DNA from: Roseateles sp049532965
GTDB taxonomy: Bacteria; Pseudomonadota; Gammaproteobacteria; Burkholderiales; Burkholderiaceae_C
DNA length: 64,000 nucleotides
Assembly: GCF_049532965.1 (NCBI RefSeq)
Contig: NZ_CP186694.1
Coordinates: forward strand, 3,348,001 to 3,412,000
Direction of reading: 5' to 3'
Of the stretch, positions 16,937 through 24,366 are shown one piece after another (the stretch's first letter is position 1; each line of letters opens with the position of its first letter). The position numbers and the translations under genes were made by a program. The notes beneath the pieces were generated by a model that saw nothing but the letters and a program-made list of their open reading frames with translations, was not told the origin of the DNA and did not search any database.

Positions 16937-18217
16937 ATGGACGCTGCGTTCGCATCGCCCGCGCCAGTGGTGGCTTCCGGCGCCGCCGGCGGGGTCGGAT
17001 TCGACCTCGACCGCGTCCGGGCCACGTTGATGCTGCTGGGCATCGCGCTGCATTCGGCCGATGTCTTCGTCACCGCCGGCAACTGGCTCGTCGCCGACGC
17101 GCAGCGCAGTGCCGTCTTCGACGCCATGGTGGCGCTGATCCACAGCTTCCGCGTCCCGGGCTTCTTCCTGCTGTCGGGCCTGCTGTTCGCCCGCAGCCTC
17201 GGGCGCCACGCGGTGCCGGAGCTGCTGTCGCGCCAGTTGCTGCGCCTGGGACTGCCGCTGCTGGTGTGCTGGGCGCTACTCAACGGCGCGCAGCAGGCGC
17301 TGCTCGCCTGGCAACGCGGCGGCGATCCCTGGCTGGCCTGGCTCTCCCCGCCCCCGATGTACCACCTCTGGTTCCTGCGCGACCTGCTGGTCCTGGACCT
17401 GCTCGTGCTCGCGGCGGCCGCGCTGATGGGCGGATCCATGGGAACGGGAACGGGCGCAGCCGCCACGGCTGCCATGGCGGAGACGACCCATCGCGCCTCG
17501 GGCCGCTTCGCCGCGCGCCTGTCCCGCGCGCTGGACAGGCTGGCGGCGCGTGGTTCCTCGCATTGGTCGCTGGTGGCAGTCACCGGCACGCTGTTCAGCC
17601 TGGCGCTGCTCCTGGGGGTGCGGCTGACCGGCCGGGCCTATGCGGTAGCGCCTGGCGGCCTGTCGCTGTTCAACATCGCGTTCCACGCGCCGCTGTTCCT
17701 GGCGGGCCTGGCCATGTCGCATCGCCCGGCCTGGCTGAACGCCTGGCTGCGGACCCCGCTGTGGACCTTGCCGCTGGCCGCGCTGGCGGCCGCCTGGGGC
17801 GAACAGGCCAGCGACACGCTGCGCCACGCCCTCGCACGCGAGGTGGCGCTGGCGGTGCAATTGCTGGGCATCTGGATCGCCACCGGAGCGGTGGTTGGGG
17901 CGCTGGGACATCTGCGGAGCGCCCAACCCGGTCATCGATCGAGCGGCAGCCGCCTGGGCCGCGCGCTGATCGGCGCCAGCTACACGATCTTCCTCGTCCA
18001 TCACCTGCTGGTGGTGGTACTGGCGCTGCTGCTGTTGCCGCTGGCCTGGCCCGCGGCGGTGAAGTTCGCGCTCATCGTGGGCGGCGCGCTGGCGCTGAGC
18101 CTGGCCTTCCATCGCTGGGCGGTGCAGCCCTTCGCGGTGATGCGGCTGCTCTTCAACGGCCGTGCGCTTTCGGCTCCGGCGGAGCGGCCGGCCCGAGCCG
18201 CCGCCGGCCGGGCCTGA
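16937..18217 (+). CDS. Acyltransferase family 3 membrane protein
   Basis: A 426-residue integral membrane protein with about 10 hydrophobic segments, of the acyltransferase-3 (OafA/OpgC) superfamily that adds acetyl or succinyl groups to extracytoplasmic glycans. The family's first-helix block is seen as FDLDRVRATLMLLGIALHS, followed by FRVPGFFLLSGLLFARS and the MYHLWFLRDLL region. This pattern is closest to the OpgC/MdoC-like branch with the short LWFL motif. The start is the ATG at 16937, preceded by a very strong AGGAGGAGG. It follows wecB after 185 bp and ends 49 bp before convergent kdsA. Acyl donor and acceptor are unknown; modification of the EPS is inferred from position. Confidence 0.8.
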   Translation: MDAAFASPAPVVASGAAGGVGFDLDRVRATLMLLGIALHSADVFVTAGNWLVADAQRSAVFDAMVALIHSFRVPGFFLLSGLLFARSLGRHAVPELLSRQLLRLGLPLLVCWALLNGAQQALLAWQRGGDPWLAWLSPPPMYHLWFLRDLLVLDLLVLAAAALMGGSMGTGTGAAATAAMAETTHRASGRFAARLSRALDRLAARGSSHWSLVAVTGTLFSLALLLGVRLTGRAYAVAPGGLSLFNIAFHAPLFLAGLAMSHRPAWLNAWLRTPLWTLPLAALAAAWGEQASDTLRHALAREVALAVQLLGIWIATGAVVGALGHLRSAQPGHRSSGSRLGRALIGASYTIFLVHHLLVVVLALLLLPLAWPAAVKFALIVGGALALSLAFHRWAVQPFAVMRLLFNGRALSAPAERPARAAAGRA

Positions 18218-18266
18218 AGTTCGCCGGGGCGGTCCCCGCTGGCGATGCGCGCGGGACGGCCGCCGC

Positions 18267-19106
18267 TCAGTGCGTGTCGAGCGCCGGGAAGCCCTTCACC
18301 AGGTCGTCGATCGCCTTGACCTGCTCCAGGAACGGCTTGAGCTGCGACAGGCGCAGCGCGCTCGGTCCGTCGCAGCGGGCCTTCTCGGGCTCCGGGTGCG
18401 ACTCCAGGAACAGGCCCGCCAGGCCGACGGCCATGCCGGCGCGGGCCAGTTCGGTGACCTGGCCGCGACGGCCGCCCGACGCGGCCGCGCCGGACTCGCG
18501 CTGCTGCAGCGCATGGGTCACGTCGAAGATCACCGGCTTGTCGCCGCTGACCTGCTTCATCACGCCGAAGCCCAGCATGTCGACGACCAGGTTGTCGTAG
18601 CCGAACTGGGCGCCGCGGTCGCACAGCATCACGTTCGGATTGCCACCTTCCTCGAACTTCTCGACGATGTTCTTCATCTGCGGCGGGCTGACGAACTGCG
18701 GCTTCTTGATGTTGATGACGCGGCCGGTCTTGGCGAGCGCGATGACCAGGTCGGTCTGGCGGGCCAGGAACGCGGGCAGTTGCAGCACGTCGCAGACGGC
18801 GGCGACGTCGGCGGCCTGGAACGGCTCGTGGACGTCGGTCAGCACCGGCACGCCATGGGCCTTCTTGACCGCCTCGAAGATCTTCAGGCCGGCGTCCAGG
18901 CCCGGGCCGCGATAGCTCTTGATCGACGAGCGGTTGGCCTTGTCGAACGAGGCCTTGAACACGTAGGGAATGCCCAGTTCCTTCGTCACGCGGACGTACT
19001 CGCCGCAGACGTCGACCGCGAACTGTTCCGACTCCAGCACGTTGACCCCGCCGAACAGCACGAAGGGCTTGGCGTTGTCGACTTCGATGTGGTTGATCTT
19101 GATCAT
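18267..19106 (-). CDS. kdsA: 3-deoxy-8-phosphooctulonate (Kdo-8-phosphate) synthase
   Basis: A 279-residue aldolase condensing phosphoenolpyruvate with arabinose-5-phosphate to Kdo-8-phosphate. Features are FVLFGGVNVLES (the Asn of GGxNVLES marks the metal-independent class), FKASFDKANRSS, LTDVHEPFQA, NIKKPQFVSPPQMKN, LCDRGAQFGYDNLVVDM and FDVTHALQQ. Length and motifs are intact. The ATG at 19106 is used; the ORF extends 12 residues further without conservation. kdsA normally sits in a pyrG-kdsA-eno housekeeping cluster in beta/gammaproteobacteria; here it is inside an EPS locus, next to no other Kdo gene, but 5 kb from a KpsS-like putative Kdo transferase. It may be a second copy dedicated to Kdo in the polymer, or the only copy relocated. 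Confidence 0.96.
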   Translation of the reverse strand: MIKINHIEVDNAKPFVLFGGVNVLESEQFAVDVCGEYVRVTKELGIPYVFKASFDKANRSSIKSYRGPGLDAGLKIFEAVKKAHGVPVLTDVHEPFQAADVAAVCDVLQLPAFLARQTDLVIALAKTGRVINIKKPQFVSPPQMKNIVEKFEEGGNPNVMLCDRGAQFGYDNLVVDMLGFGVMKQVSGDKPVIFDVTHALQQRESGAAASGGRRGQVTELARAGMAVGLAGLFLESHPEPEKARCDGPSALRLSQLKPFLEQVKAIDDLVKGFPALDTH

Positions 19107-19347
19107 TGAGAGGCTTCCCTGAAGAAGGCGGAAGTATCCCACCGTCCCCGAACGCGCCGCGCCCGCCGGGGCCCGCTGGCGCCGGCAACCACCCGCTTCA
19201 GGGGACGGCGGCCGCGCAACGCTGGCATGCGGCGCGGGGGACGTTTATGCTGCACTGCAACGTGACGGGAAGGGCCGCGCCTCAAGGCCTGGAGCGGGTC
19301 GAGGCGCCTGGGCCAGCCCTTCCCCGCGACCCCACAGGAGGACTCCC

Positions 19348-20313
19348 GTGACCCAGTCATCGGCGACCCCGAACGGCGTCATCGACGTGGACTTCGCGCC
19401 AGGCAACTTGGGCAACAAGATGTTGCAGTACCTGGCCGCGCTGTCGCTGCATGAGCGCCTGCCCCATTTCTCGCTGTCCAACATCCGGATCGGCGAATGG
19501 GAGATCGACATCCCGCGCGTGCCGCAGCGGCCGCGGCGCCGGCTGCGGTACGTGTCCGAGAAGTCGGTGGCGCTGGACTTCGACGACATCGTCGATCGCG
19601 TGTCGCGCCGCGGCGTGGACCGGATCGAGCTGGAGATCTATTCCTCCCATGTCGCCAACCTGCCGCCGGTGGAGCGCGCGCGGGCGCTGTTCCCGCCGTT
19701 GCCCGAGGTGCAGGGCTACGGGCCGGACGTGCTGCTCGTCAACGTGCGCGCGAGCGAGATCCTGCAGGCGGTGCATCCGGAGTACACGGTGCTGCCGGTG
19801 GCCTTCTATCGGGACGTCGTCGCGCGCAGCGGCTTGCGGCCGGTGTTCCTGGGCCAGCTCGGGGAGGACAGCCATTACCTGCGCAGCCTGCGGGCCGCCT
19901 TCCCGCAGGCCGAGTTCGTGGCCAGCCGCGGCGCGCTGCACGACTTCTCGGTCCTCGCCAAGTCGCGCCACCTCGTGATGGCCGTCAGCACGTTCTCGTG
20001 GCTCGCGGGCTGGCTGTCGACGGCCGACAGCATCGTCATGCCGCTGTCGGGGTTCATGAACCCGCTGCAGTACCCGCATGTGGACCTGATGCCGCGGGGA
20101 GACGCGCGCTTCACGTACTACCTGTTCCCGGAGAACCACGCCGTTGTCGACGCGGAGATCGAAGCGGCGCACCGGCGCATCGAGGGTCAGTGGCGCGAGG
20201 TGAGCTACGACGAGATCGCCGCCCGGCGGTCAACGGTGCCGCCGGTGCGGCCGCAGTCGTTGCTGAACAAGGCACACCGTCGCGTCAGGCGGCTGCTGCA
20301 CCGGCTGCACTGA
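19348..20313 (+). CDS. Putative glycosyltransferase, fucosyltransferase (GT11)-like
   Basis: A 321-residue predicted cytoplasmic protein with no membrane segment. Two regions suggest a GT11/fucosyltransferase-like GT-B enzyme: an N-terminal GNLGNKMLQYLAAL (GT11 enzymes have G-x-LGNQxFQYA), and a C-terminal nucleotide-sugar-like region, FSVLAKSRHLVMAVSTFSW followed by LAGWLS. The middle has no recognisable motif and the C-terminus is Arg-rich. The start is GTG at 19348, five bases after CAGGAGGA. It is divergent from kdsA (241-bp gap) and convergent with an acyltransferase. No GDP-fucose genes (gmd/fcl) are in the window, so the donor may be a different sugar. The family assignment is by eye from short motifs. 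Confidence 0.5.
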   Translation: MTQSSATPNGVIDVDFAPGNLGNKMLQYLAALSLHERLPHFSLSNIRIGEWEIDIPRVPQRPRRRLRYVSEKSVALDFDDIVDRVSRRGVDRIELEIYSSHVANLPPVERARALFPPLPEVQGYGPDVLLVNVRASEILQAVHPEYTVLPVAFYRDVVARSGLRPVFLGQLGEDSHYLRSLRAAFPQAEFVASRGALHDFSVLAKSRHLVMAVSTFSWLAGWLSTADSIVMPLSGFMNPLQYPHVDLMPRGDARFTYYLFPENHAVVDAEIEAAHRRIEGQWREVSYDEIAARRSTVPPVRPQSLLNKAHRRVRRLLHRLH

Positions 20314-20347
20314 GCCGCGCCGCAATTGCCGCTCACGCGATGCCGGC

Positions 20348-21505
20348 TCACGCGCTCCCGGCTTGAGCCGCCAGCGGGGTGGCGCGGCCCGAGACGATGC
20401 GCTTGCCGAGGCGGATGCCGGGCTGCTCGACGAAGCGATAGATCAGCGCGCAGCACAGGAACGACGGAGGCGCCGTCAGCGCCACGCAGGTCAGGAACCG
20501 CAGGCTGCCCTTGAGCGGCAGGTACCACGGCTGCAGCGTGAGCAGGCCCGCGATCGGGATCAGCCACAGCAAGTGAATGAGGTACAGGCAGTAGGCGTAT
20601 TCGCCGGCCAGCCGTGCCGGCGCGGCCGCCAGCCAACCGCGCACCCGCGCCAGCGCCGGCCAGGCCGCGGGGCCCGAGACGAGCAGGCCCATGCCCAGCA
20701 CGAGGCCCGCGAACGACGCCGAATGCAGGCCGGGCTCGCGCAGCACTTCCACCATCACGATGGCACCGGCCAGCGCCCAGCTGGCCCACGTGGCGCCCTG
20801 GAAGCGTGCATAGCCGAACACGATGCCGATCAGGAAGATGTGAAGCTTCAGTCCCAGGAAGGCGGGCATCTCGAAACGAGCGCCATAGCCGCGCAGCAGC
20901 CAGCCGGCGCCCAGTGCCAGCACGATCGCGGCGGCGATCCGTGCCGGACGGCCGGCCGCACCGATGAACAGCATCAGCAGCGGAAACACCGCATAGAACT
21001 GCATCTCCAGGCCGATGGACCAGTCCGGCAGCGCGGTGCGGAAGGCAAAGTCCGGAAGCGCGCCGAAGACGAAGCTCACATGGGCCGCGATGTTGGCGAG
21101 CGAGGTGTCCAGGTAGCGGCGTTCGGGCGTCGCGGTGTTGGGGAACGGCACGGCGATCAGCTCGCGGCACTCGTGGAGCCAGGGTCCGATCAGCATCGCG
21201 ACCGCGAGCAGCAGGTAGTAGCAGGGCGCGATCCGGAAGAAGCGCCGCAGCCAGAAGGCCTGCCAGGTGGAGGGCGCGGTCCAGGGCTCACGGGCGCGGC
21301 GGTGCAGGTAGTTGTGGGCCATCAGGAAGCCGGAGATCATCATGAAGAGATCCACGGCCATGTCGCCCCAGGTGAGCACCGGCATCCAGCGCATGCCGGA
21401 CAGCATGTGCGCATGCGCGAGGAAGACCCAGATCGCGGCCAGCCCGCGCAGCCCGTCCAGACTACCGACATGACTGTCCCGCGTCCCCGCGCCTGCTGCT
21501 TCCAT
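20348..21505 (-). CDS. Acyltransferase family 3 membrane protein (OafA-like)
   Basis: A 385-residue integral membrane protein with about 10 hydrophobic segments. The diagnostic acyltransferase-3 start is clear: LDGLRGLAAIWVFLAHAH, then VDLFMMISGFLMAHNYLHRR, FWLRRFFRIAPCYYLLL and WSIGLEMQFYAVFPLLMLF (the family's second signature). Such proteins move acetyl groups from cytoplasmic acetyl-CoA to glycans outside; EPS O-acetylation is the likely role. It is the most distal gene of the right arm, 138 bp downstream of ugd. The start region carries a hairpin (21511-21537) whose downstream arm contains the GGGGAT ribosome binding site. Confidence 0.9.
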   Translation of the reverse strand: MEAAGAGTRDSHVGSLDGLRGLAAIWVFLAHAHMLSGMRWMPVLTWGDMAVDLFMMISGFLMAHNYLHRRAREPWTAPSTWQAFWLRRFFRIAPCYYLLLAVAMLIGPWLHECRELIAVPFPNTATPERRYLDTSLANIAAHVSFVFGALPDFAFRTALPDWSIGLEMQFYAVFPLLMLFIGAAGRPARIAAAIVLALGAGWLLRGYGARFEMPAFLGLKLHIFLIGIVFGYARFQGATWASWALAGAIVMVEVLREPGLHSASFAGLVLGMGLLVSGPAAWPALARVRGWLAAAPARLAGEYAYCLYLIHLLWLIPIAGLLTLQPWYLPLKGSLRFLTCVALTAPPSFLCCALIYRFVEQPGIRLGKRIVSGRATPLAAQAGSA

Positions 21506-21510
21506 CCTGC

Positions 21511-21537
21511 GATCCCCGGCTCCGCGGCCGGGGGATC
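21511..21537 (-). promoter_or_regulatory. Hairpin overlapping the ribosome binding site of the acyltransferase gene
   Basis: GATCCCC (21511-21517) pairs with GGGGATC (21531-21537), with two further G-C pairs inside after a one-base bulge. On the minus strand the downstream arm is GGGGATC, five bases before the ATG of the acyltransferase, so it contains the purine-rich ribosome binding site. The structure could hold translation low, or act as part of the ugd terminator region. Only base pairing is seen. Confidence 0.4.
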
Positions 21538-21621
21538 CGGCCGAACGGGAACGGCAGGCAATCGGCGCTCCTGTGGGAATCGCCGTCCACGGGGAAACAG
21601 CACCGGCAGGTGGCAGGGTTT

Positions 21622-21639
21622 GCAGCCATTTCAGGCTGC
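21622..21639 (-). terminator. Short hairpin just after ugd
   Basis: GCAGCC and GGCTGC, perfect 6-bp inverted copies around a 6-base loop, five bases after the ugd stop on the minus strand. No T-run follows, so termination is likely to be weak or partial. Confidence 0.35.
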
Positions 21640-21643
21640 GGCT

Positions 21644-22981
21644 TTACCGGATGACGCTCGTGCCCCGCCCGATCGCGTGGTGCTCGATGCCCAGCGTCTT
21701 CATCATCGCGGGCTCATACAGGTTGCGGCCGTCGAAGACCACCGGCTGGTTGAGCTCGTCCTTGATCCGGTCGAAGTCCGGCGTGCGGAACTCCTTCCAT
21801 TCGGTGATGACGATCAGCGCGTCGGAGTCCGCCAGCGCATGCTCGGCGCGCTCGCAGAAGCTGACCCCCGCCACCTGGCTCAGCAGCTTGGCCGCCTCGC
21901 TCATCGCCACCGGGTCGTAGGCCGCGATCGCGGCGCCGCGCCGGCACAGTTCCTCGATCACCACCAGCGACGGGGCCTCGCGCATGTCGTCGGTGTTGGG
22001 CTTGAACGCCAGGCCCCACAGCGCGAAACGCTTGCCCGACAGGTCCTCGCCGAAACGCCGCACCACCTTCTCCACCAGCACGCGCTTCTGGTGCTCGTTG
22101 GCGTCCTCGACGGCGTTGAGCACCTTCAGGTCCTGGCCGTATTCGCGGCCGGTGCGCACCAGCGCCTTCACGTCCTTGGGGAAGCACGAGCCGCCGTAGC
22201 CCGCGCCCGCGTACAGGAACTGGTAGCCGATGCGCGGATCGGAGCCGATGCCGCGACGCACCAGCTCGATGTCGGCGCCGACCTTCTCCGCCAGCAGCGC
22301 CAGCTCGTTCATGAAGCTGATGCGCGTCGCCAGCATCGCGTTGGCGGCGTACTTGGTGAACTCGGCGCTGCGCACGTCCATCACCATCAGCCGGTCGTGG
22401 CTGCGCGTGAACGGCGCGTACAGCGCGCGCATCATCAGCGTGGCCTGCTCGTCGTCGGAGCCGACGATGATGCGGTCCGGCTTCATGAAGTCCTCGATCG
22501 CCGCGCCCTCCTTCAGGAACTCGGGATTGGAGACGACCGAGAAGCTCGCATCGGAACCGCGCGCCTTCAGCGCCGCGGCGATCTCGGCGCGGACCTTGTC
22601 GGCGGTTCCCACCGGCACGGTGCTCTTGTCGACGATGACCTTGTAGTCGGTCATGCGCTCGCCGATCGAGCGCGCCGCGGCCAGCACGTACTGCAGGTCG
22701 GCCGAGCCGTCCTCGCCCGGCGGCGTGCCCACAGCGATGAACAGCACCGTGCCGTGATTGACGGCCACGTCCACGTCGGTGGTGAACTGCAGCCGGCCCG
22801 CCGCCGCGTTGCGCGCGACGATCGCGTCCAGGCCCGGCTCATGGATGGGAATGCCGCCGTCGTTCAGCACCTTGATCTTCTCGGCGTTCACGTCCAGGCA
22901 CACCACATGGTTGCCCATCTCGGCCAGGCAGGCCCCCGTCACCAGGCCCACGTAACCGGTGCCGATCGTCGTCACTTTCAT
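21644..22981 (-). CDS. ugd: UDP-glucose 6-dehydrogenase
   Basis: A 445-residue NAD-dependent enzyme oxidising UDP-glucose to UDP-glucuronic acid. It has the Rossmann start MKVTTIGTGYVGLVTGACLA, STVPVGTADK, the catalytic Cys266 in GAGYGGSCFPKDVKAL, and FKPNTDDMREAPS, all typical of the Ugd branch rather than TviB. The ATG at 22981 has GGGAG seven bases upstream. It lies 109 bp downstream of the nucleotide-sugar epimerase; together they can supply UDP-GlcA and UDP-GalA. Length is normal. Confidence 0.97.
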   Translation of the reverse strand: MKVTTIGTGYVGLVTGACLAEMGNHVVCLDVNAEKIKVLNDGGIPIHEPGLDAIVARNAAAGRLQFTTDVDVAVNHGTVLFIAVGTPPGEDGSADLQYVLAAARSIGERMTDYKVIVDKSTVPVGTADKVRAEIAAALKARGSDASFSVVSNPEFLKEGAAIEDFMKPDRIIVGSDDEQATLMMRALYAPFTRSHDRLMVMDVRSAEFTKYAANAMLATRISFMNELALLAEKVGADIELVRRGIGSDPRIGYQFLYAGAGYGGSCFPKDVKALVRTGREYGQDLKVLNAVEDANEHQKRVLVEKVVRRFGEDLSGKRFALWGLAFKPNTDDMREAPSLVVIEELCRRGAAIAAYDPVAMSEAAKLLSQVAGVSFCERAEHALADSDALIVITEWKEFRTPDFDRIKDELNQPVVFDGRNLYEPAMMKTLGIEHHAIGRGTSVIR

Positions 22982-23090
22982 CGATGCACTCCCAACTCTT
23001 GAACTCGAAATCCAACATCACACTGAAACCGGCGCCACCCGGCGGCGACACCGCGCGGTCAAGGCAGGATCAGCCTCGACCCGGCGCGGC

Positions 23091-24098
23091 TCATGCCTGG
23101 TAGTACTCGCGGTACCAAGCGACGAAGCGCCGGATGCCCTCGGGCACCGGCATCGCGGGCCGGAAGCCGGTCCATGCCGCCAGCTCCTCGACATCCGCAT
23201 GCGTCGCCGGCACGTCGCCGTCCTGCAGCGGCAGGAACTCCTTGATGGCCTCGCGCCCCACCGCCTGCTCGATCGCGGCGATGAAGTCCATCAGCGGGAT
23301 CGGGTCGTGATTGCCGATGTTGAAGACCCGGTAAGGCGCGCTCGAACGGGCCGGATCGGCGGTCACCGGGTCGTAGGCCGGATCGGGCGACGCGGTGCGG
23401 TCGAGCACCCGCACGACGCCCTCGGCGATGTCGTCGATGTAGGTGAAGTCGCGGATCATCTTCCCATGGTTGAAGACCTTGATCGGCTCGCCCGCCAGGA
23501 TCGCCTTCGTGAACAGGAACAGCGCCATGTCCGGCCGGCCCCACGGACCATACACGGTGAAGAAGCGCAGCCCGGTGGTCGGCAGGTTGAACAGGTGGCT
23601 GTAGGTGTGGGCCATCAGCTCGTTGGCCTTCTTCGTCGCGGCGTACAGGCTGACCGGATGATCGACGCCGTGGTGCTCGCTGAACGGCATGTGCGTGTTG
23701 CCGCCGTACACGCTGGAGCTCGACGCGTAGGCCAGGTGCTGCACGCCGGTGTGGCGGCAGCCTTCCAGGATGTTGGTGAAGCCGACGATGTTGGCGTCGA
23801 TGTAGGCGTGGGGATTGACGAGCGAGTAGCGCACACCCGCCTGCGCAGCGAGGTGCACGACGCGGTCGAAGCGATGGCGCTCGAACAGTGCGGCGATGCC
23901 GGCCCGGTCGGCGACGTCCATCTGCACGAATTCGAAGCCGGGGTGGCCGTTCAGGCGCGCCAGCCGGGCGTGCTTGAGCTTCGGGTCGTAGTAGTCGTTG
24001 AGGTTGTCCAGGCCGACGACCTGGTCGCCGCGTGCCAGCAGGATCTGGCTGACATGCATGCCGATGAAGCCGGCGGCCCCGGTCACTAGAACTTTCAA
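23091..24098 (-). CDS. UDP-glucuronate 4-epimerase (CapI/LspL type)
   Basis: A 335-residue short-chain dehydrogenase/reductase-type epimerase. It has VTGAAGFIGMHV for NAD, LDNLNDYYDPKLKHARL (the loop typical of UDP-glucuronate epimerases), HLAAQAGVRYSL, YASSSSVYGGN, the YAATKKANE catalytic Tyr/Lys and RFFTVYGPWGRPDMA. It would convert UDP-GlcA made by the downstream ugd into UDP-GalA. The start is TTG at 24098, five bases after GGGGAG; no better start gives the complete Rossmann motif. UDP-glucose epimerase activity is less likely because galE is separate. There is a 268-bp gap between it and the KpsS-like gene. Confidence 0.9.
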   Translation of the reverse strand: MKVLVTGAAGFIGMHVSQILLARGDQVVGLDNLNDYYDPKLKHARLARLNGHPGFEFVQMDVADRAGIAALFERHRFDRVVHLAAQAGVRYSLVNPHAYIDANIVGFTNILEGCRHTGVQHLAYASSSSVYGGNTHMPFSEHHGVDHPVSLYAATKKANELMAHTYSHLFNLPTTGLRFFTVYGPWGRPDMALFLFTKAILAGEPIKVFNHGKMIRDFTYIDDIAEGVVRVLDRTASPDPAYDPVTADPARSSAPYRVFNIGNHDPIPLMDFIAAIEQAVGREAIKEFLPLQDGDVPATHADVEELAAWTGFRPAMPVPEGIRRFVAWYREYYQA

Positions 24099-24278
24099 GC
24101 GCGCTCCCCGCGGTCAGGTCGAGATCCGCCCGGAACGGCCCGCGGCGGGATCGAGAGAAATCGGCGCCGATTCTCCACCACCCCGGCCCAGGCGCCGAGC
24201 CGGTGTCCCCGCTCATCCAGGGGCCTGCGGTCCTCCACCTCGCTCACTGCCTCTCAAACCCTCTCTCTCTTCAACTCC

Positions 24279-24298
24279 CTCTCCCGCTTGCGGGAGAG
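24279..24298. repeat. REP-like palindrome, single copy
   Basis: CTCTCCCGC-TT-GCGGGAGAG, a perfect 9-bp palindrome followed by GTGGGGGTGAGGGT. The same palindrome and G-rich flank occur twice, in inverted arrangement, at 51006-51092, so this is a dispersed REP-type element. It fills part of the 268-bp intergenic space between the KpsS-like gene and the epimerase (24099-24366), in which I see no gene. Confidence 0.75.
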
Positions 24299-24366
24299 AG
24301 TGGGGGTGAGGGTCTTCCCGGGAGCCGGTCACTTTTCGCCGCTGGATCCCACCCTCGCCCCTGCCC

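Noticed and set aside
24271..24313. Possible CRISPR-like or attachment repeat
   Set aside because: It is a lone palindrome with no spaced array. The matching copies elsewhere fit a REP element better.
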